Assembly (NCBI GenBank): GCA_900540785.1
Contig: UQHF01000016.1
Span: 1-64,000, forward strand
Length of the DNA stretch: 64,000 nucleotides
Direction: 5' to 3'
Source: an uncultured Blautia sp.
GTDB taxonomy: Bacteria; Bacillota; Clostridia; Lachnospirales; Lachnospiraceae
In this document: positions 62,091 to 64,000 of the stretch, in pieces
Numbering within the stretch: position 1 is the stretch's first letter
How the letters are laid out: each line of letters opens with the position of its first letter
Made by a program: the position numbers and the translations under genes
Notes under the pieces: model-generated
The model's database searches: none
The model's input: only the letters and a program-made list of their open reading frames with translations
What the model was told of the DNA's origin: nothing

Positions 62091-62972
62091 ATGGAAAAAA
62101 GAAAGGTTCAGGTAAAAACAGAAGAGCTGAATGAGCTTCTTCGAGATTTTTACACGATCACGAAAATCAGAATTGTCGCATTTGATGACAGCTTTGAAAA
62201 ACTGGCGGCATATCCTACTTCACATTCTACCTACTGCGAGGTATTAAGAAGAGACAAAAAAGCGAAAGAGAAGTGCAGAGAGTGTGATCTGAATGGATAT
62301 AAAAAATCAAAGCAGATGAGAGAAATGTATATTTATCAGTGCTTTGCAGGACTGACGGAGGTGGTCGTTCCTCTGCGTGACAGAGATGTGATTATCGGGT
62401 ATCTTCATATGGGTCAGGTGATTCTTGAGGACGGAATGGACAGGGAGGAAAAATGGAAAAAGGTTCTTCCTGTTGTGAAGGATTATGAGATTGAGCTTAC
62501 AGAGCTAAAGGACTGTTTCTGGAGAAAAAGGCGATTTACGGAGCAGAATCTTTTGGCTGCTGCAAAAATAATGGAAGCCTGTGCCAGCCATCTTTATCTT
62601 AAAAAGGCAGTTTCCTTAAAAGAAGAAGATCTGTCAAAGCAGATTGAGACATATATAGAAAATCATCTGTGGGAAGAAATCACAGTGGAGAGTCTTTGCA
62701 GGGAGTTTGGAATCCGAAGAACAAAGCTGTATGAGATTTCCATGCACAGCTTTGGAGACGGGATTACCCAGTATGTCCGGAGAAACCGCATTCGAAAGGC
62801 AGAGAAGCTTTTGGGAGAATCGGACAAGAAGATAGCGGAGATTGCAGAGCTTGTAGGGTTTCCGGATTATAATTATTTTACGAAGGTGTTTAAAAAAGAA
62901 ACCGGTTTTACACCAAGGGAATACCGAAGAAATTTTTTTTGCTCTGATTTAGAACAAAATGGGCTAAAATAA
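62091..62972 (+). CDS. PocR-domain AraC family regulator
   Basis: This 293-residue regulator has an N-terminal PocR-type ligand domain (residues about 8-165) with the Cys set CEVLRRDKKAKEKCRECD and YQCFAGLTEVVVPL, then two AraC-type helix-turn-helix motifs (VESLCREFGIRRTKLYEISM and IAEIAELVGFPDYNYFTKVF). PocR domains bind small molecules such as hydrocarbons or sugar derivatives. It precedes the lyxose-isomerase gene and a secreted protein gene in the same direction, so control of that sugar module is likely. Confidence 0.9.
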   Translation: MEKRKVQVKTEELNELLRDFYTITKIRIVAFDDSFEKLAAYPTSHSTYCEVLRRDKKAKEKCRECDLNGYKKSKQMREMYIYQCFAGLTEVVVPLRDRDVIIGYLHMGQVILEDGMDREEKWKKVLPVVKDYEIELTELKDCFWRKRRFTEQNLLAAAKIMEACASHLYLKKAVSLKEEDLSKQIETYIENHLWEEITVESLCREFGIRRTKLYEISMHSFGDGITQYVRRNRIRKAEKLLGESDKKIAEIAELVGFPDYNYFTKVFKKETGFTPREYRRNFFCSDLEQNGLK

Positions 62973-63110
62973 TAGAAAAAAATAGGTGGATTGCGAACAA
63001 AGTTACTATTTTTACAGGTTAAATTTCTATACAGAGGGAAGGGGACAAGATTATAATAGCCATAAAGTTGAGGTCAGCAATTATATGATAAAAAGAAGGA
63101 GGCAGAAATT

Positions 63111-63839
63111 GTGAAGCGTTCAGAGCTGAATAAGATTATAAGTGACGCAATTCAGTTTGTGGAAAAAAGAGAGATTCCCCTTCCGCCCTTTGCTTATTGG
63201 GGACCGGAAGAATGGAGGCAGGCAAAAGAAGAGGACAGGGAGCTTGTTGATAACATGCTGGGCTGGGATATTACAGACTTTGGAAGCGGAGACTTTGAAA
63301 AAATCGGTCTTACTATTTTTACCTTCCGAAACGGAAATTTCTATCAGAAGGAAAAATATCCAAAGCCGTATGCAGAGAAGCTTCTTCTTGTAGGAGACGG
63401 ACAGGTTCTTCCCTATCATTATCACTGGAGCAAAATGGAGGACATTATCAACAGAGGCGGAGGCGATTTATCGCTGACTCTCTATAATGCCACAGAGGAA
63501 GATTTTAAAGATGTGGAAGGAGGACGTGCCGGAAAGCAGGGCTGTTTTGCAGACACAGATGTGACAGTTACAGTGGACGGAAGAAGGGTAACGGTTCCGG
63601 CAGGCGGGCAGATCATTTTGAAACCGGGACAGAGTATTACTTTAAAACCAGGTCAGTATCACACATGGCAGGGGATTCCCGGAACAGGAGCAGTGATGCT
63701 GTTTGAGGTATCTACCTGCAACGACGACACCATTGATAATCGTTTTCACACAGCAGGAGGACGGCTCCCTGATATTGAGGAGGACGTAAAGCCGGAACAT
63801 CTGATTTTTAACGATTACAAAAATTACACCGTATTTTAA
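63111..63839 (+). CDS. second D-lyxose/D-mannose isomerase family protein
   Basis: This 242-residue protein is a clear relative of the isomerase at 23968-24651, sharing NMLGWDITDFG, PYAEKLL, HWSKMEDIINRGGG, GCFADTDVTVTVDGR and CNDDTIDNRF, with an insert near residues 135-145 (EDFKDVEGGRAG). Metal ligands are expected in HYHWSKMED and the later His of GQYHTWQG. It starts at GTG with GGAGG upstream. A PocR/AraC regulator precedes it and a secreted protein follows, so it belongs to a separate sugar operon. The preferred substrate (lyxose, mannose or other) cannot be told from sequence. Confidence 0.88.
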   Translation: MKRSELNKIISDAIQFVEKREIPLPPFAYWGPEEWRQAKEEDRELVDNMLGWDITDFGSGDFEKIGLTIFTFRNGNFYQKEKYPKPYAEKLLLVGDGQVLPYHYHWSKMEDIINRGGGDLSLTLYNATEEDFKDVEGGRAGKQGCFADTDVTVTVDGRRVTVPAGGQIILKPGQSITLKPGQYHTWQGIPGTGAVMLFEVSTCNDDTIDNRFHTAGGRLPDIEEDVKPEHLIFNDYKNYTVF

Positions 63840-63886
63840 CCGGAATACCGGTAAAATAAAAAAACAGGCGATTGGAGGAAGTTTTT

Positions 63887-64000
63887 ATGATGAGAAAGAA
63901 ACTGGCAATGGTACTGGCGGCTGCTATGGCAGCGTCTCTTATGACAGGGACTGCAGTTTTTGCAGAGGAGGCAGACGCAAAAGAAGAAACGGCAGCAGAG
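63887..64000 (+). CDS. secreted protein, N-terminus only (probable sugar-binding protein)
   Basis: The frame is open to the window end. It starts with MMRKKLAMVLAAAMAASLMT, then an Ala-rich core ending AVFA before EEADAKEE, a signal peptide with no lipobox in the visible part. TTGGAGGAAG precedes the ATG. The acidic start of the mature part and position after a sugar isomerase gene suggest a substrate-binding protein of an ABC importer, as in comparable clostridial operons. Only 38 residues are seen, so this is inference. A short imperfect hairpin (about 63833-63857) lies before it. Confidence 0.6.
   Translation, partial: MMRKKLAMVLAAAMAASLMTGTAVFAEEADAKEETAAE

Noticed and set aside
1..64000. 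CRISPR array, tRNA, rRNA or intact IS element
   Set aside because: No regularly spaced repeats, no cloverleaf or rRNA-like sequence and no complete transposase were seen while reading both strands.

Overview
The window reads as chromosome from a gut-type Firmicute of the class Clostridia, most probably Lachnospiraceae. The basis is protein character rather than a marker gene: YesM/YesN two-component control of an LplB/YtcP-type sugar ABC transporter, a clostridial Flp/Tad pilus cluster with DUF5702, TadE-like and FHA proteins, anaerobic class III ribonucleotide reductase, FolT behind a tetrahydrofolate riboswitch, and an F-type ATP synthase with a sodium-type c subunit. Most operons have strong AGGAGG-like ribosome sites. 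No rRNA, tRNA, CRISPR array or intact insertion sequence was seen.

Layout. 1-3880: a scarred mobile segment, with the C-terminal part of a type III restriction (Res) subunit on the minus strand, a perfect 14-bp hairpin, and a large serine recombinase whose frame is full length but carries three TAG codons and a compensated frameshift. 4112-27158: a glycan-degradation region with a secreted GH63 glucosidase-like enzyme, a ROK regulator, a sugar nucleotidyltransferase, a GlmM-type mutase, a TPR lipoprotein, GH125 and GH38 alpha-mannosidases, a DUF624 protein, a YesM/YesN pair, two ABC permeases, a binding lipoprotein, a D-lyxose/D-mannose isomerase-family protein and a GH2 beta-mannosidase. Together they suggest uptake of mannose-rich oligosaccharides (high-mannose N-glycan fragments are the best guess) and their dismantling in the cytoplasm to free mannose, which the isomerase could turn into fructose. 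27402-28673: a small AT-rich accessory patch (XRE regulator, two small membrane proteins, a sigma-factor remnant). 28797-36834: housekeeping genes hflX, nrdD with a fused glutaredoxin-like tail, a TIGR04076 protein, a TrpB2-type enzyme, a small CxxC protein, folT with its riboswitch, and a GNAT acetyltransferase. 37007-46573: an eleven-gene tad operon from one promoter whose -35 box lies inside a palindrome. 46592-50239: an aconitase-like hydratase and a GH29 fucosidase. 50240-51449: 1.2 kb without genes, very AT-rich, with a strong promoter and many hairpins. 51450-54546: an RluA-type pseudouridine synthase, a YtvI/AI-2E-type membrane protein and an orphan sugar-binding protein. 54695-62072: the ATP synthase operon. 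62091-64000: a PocR/AraC regulator, a second lyxose-isomerase-family gene and the start of a secreted protein, the beginning of another sugar module that leaves the window.

Points worth a second look are the recombinase with three amber codons, the gene-free transcription unit at 50.4-51.4 kb, the two-carboxylate sodium motif in the ATP synthase c subunit, the NrdD-glutaredoxin fusion, two prepilin peptidases and a duplicated His/Cys motif in the tad operon, and the paired isomerase genes. No wholly new multi-gene system could be established by reading alone.
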